DNA of 64,000 nt from Liolophura sinensis (Eukaryota; Mollusca; Polyplacophora; Chitonida; Chitonidae), in the NCBI RefSeq assembly GCF_032854445.1, contig NC_088301.1, forward strand, positions 15,680,281 through 15,744,280, written 5' to 3'. A program made the position numbers and the translations under genes. Every line of letters starts with the position of its first letter. Position 1 is the first letter of the stretch. Positions 63,693 through 64,000 of the stretch are shown here, piece by piece. The notes under the pieces are model-generated. The model did no database searches, had not been told where the DNA came from, and saw only the letters and a program-made list of their open reading frames with translations.

Positions 63693-64000
63693 ATTTGTTT
63701 TATGCCATACTTAACAACATCTTTTGGTTATAAGATTAATCCTTACATATTCTAAAATTTCACTTATTCACGTAATTCATTATGACATGAATCAAAATAT
63801 AGGTCTATTTGAATGAGGTTTTGTCTGTGGTAGTGCTCAGTATAAAAATGCCACCTAGCTCATTGATAATTTTACAGCTAGTCTCCATAGTTTGGAAGTC
63901 TACATATATTAGAGAAGTACCTACATTTGCGTTTTAAATTAAATAAATCAGTTTCCCTCGCGCATAAATATTCATAAACTTAATAAATGAACTGCTTTCA
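63693..64000. other. End of window, no feature recognised
   Basis: AT-rich sequence without recognisable repeat or exon. Confidence 0.4.

Overview
The window is nuclear DNA of a multicellular animal. Genes have many short exons with GT-AG introns, introns are long, and tRNA-derived SINEs, MITEs and minisatellites are dense. The SINE tails (TTGAGTACGGCGTAAAACACC followed by an AAAT-rich end, split here as TTGAGTACGG / CGTAAAACACC) and the frequent ACATGTAC words are of a kind I associate with molluscs. I infer a lophotrochozoan, probably a bivalve, but not the species.

Layout. 1-6292 holds repeats, low-complexity DNA and the probable 3' UTR of a BLCAP homologue, whose 82-codon intronless CDS lies on the minus strand at 6293-6541. 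Head to head with it, across a compact shared promoter, is ELP3 (Elongator catalytic subunit), plus strand, 17 coding exons at 6972-23791. 24600-29100 is repeats and dead mobile or zinc-finger genes. 29100-35100 is mostly gene-free, with a perfect-looking foldback and a MITE inside a SINE. 35142-59889 is a complete 16-exon ferric-chelate-reductase-like gene (FRRS1 type: reeler, DOMON, cytochrome b561; 662 aa). Its 10 kb intron 12 contains a dead hAT (ZMYM1-like) transposase, a nested SINE-in-MITE, and a minus-strand secreted lectin gene (signal peptide, fucolectin-like F5/8C domain, PAN/apple domain) carrying one premature stop. 60-64 kb holds a duplicated FRRS1 last exon and remains of a PIF/Harbinger transposon (transposase C-terminus on plus, Myb/SANT-like protein on minus).

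The most unusual signal is a group of tandem arrays built from splice junctions. The end of ELP3 exon 7 plus its 5' splice site is repeated about ten more times in the following intron (unit 66 bp, initially in frame). The end of ELP3 exon 10 plus its 5' splice site is repeated in the same way (43 bp). In FRRS1, the 3' splice site plus the start of exon 9 is repeated upstream of the real exon (about 91 bp). Two further arrays (45 bp and 90 bp units) contain CAGGT. These genes therefore carry rows of near-identical decoy splice sites.

Second, ELP3 exons 1-12 are clean, but exons 13-17 carry about eight small indels with almost no amino-acid decay between them. This points to a badly polished assembly stretch around the 17.8-19.4 kb and 21.5-22.2 kb arrays rather than a dying gene.

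The three host genes with clear function are not an operon-like set: BLCAP is a small membrane protein, ELP3 modifies wobble uridines of tRNA, and FRRS1 is a transmembrane reductase. Only BLCAP and ELP3 plausibly share regulation.
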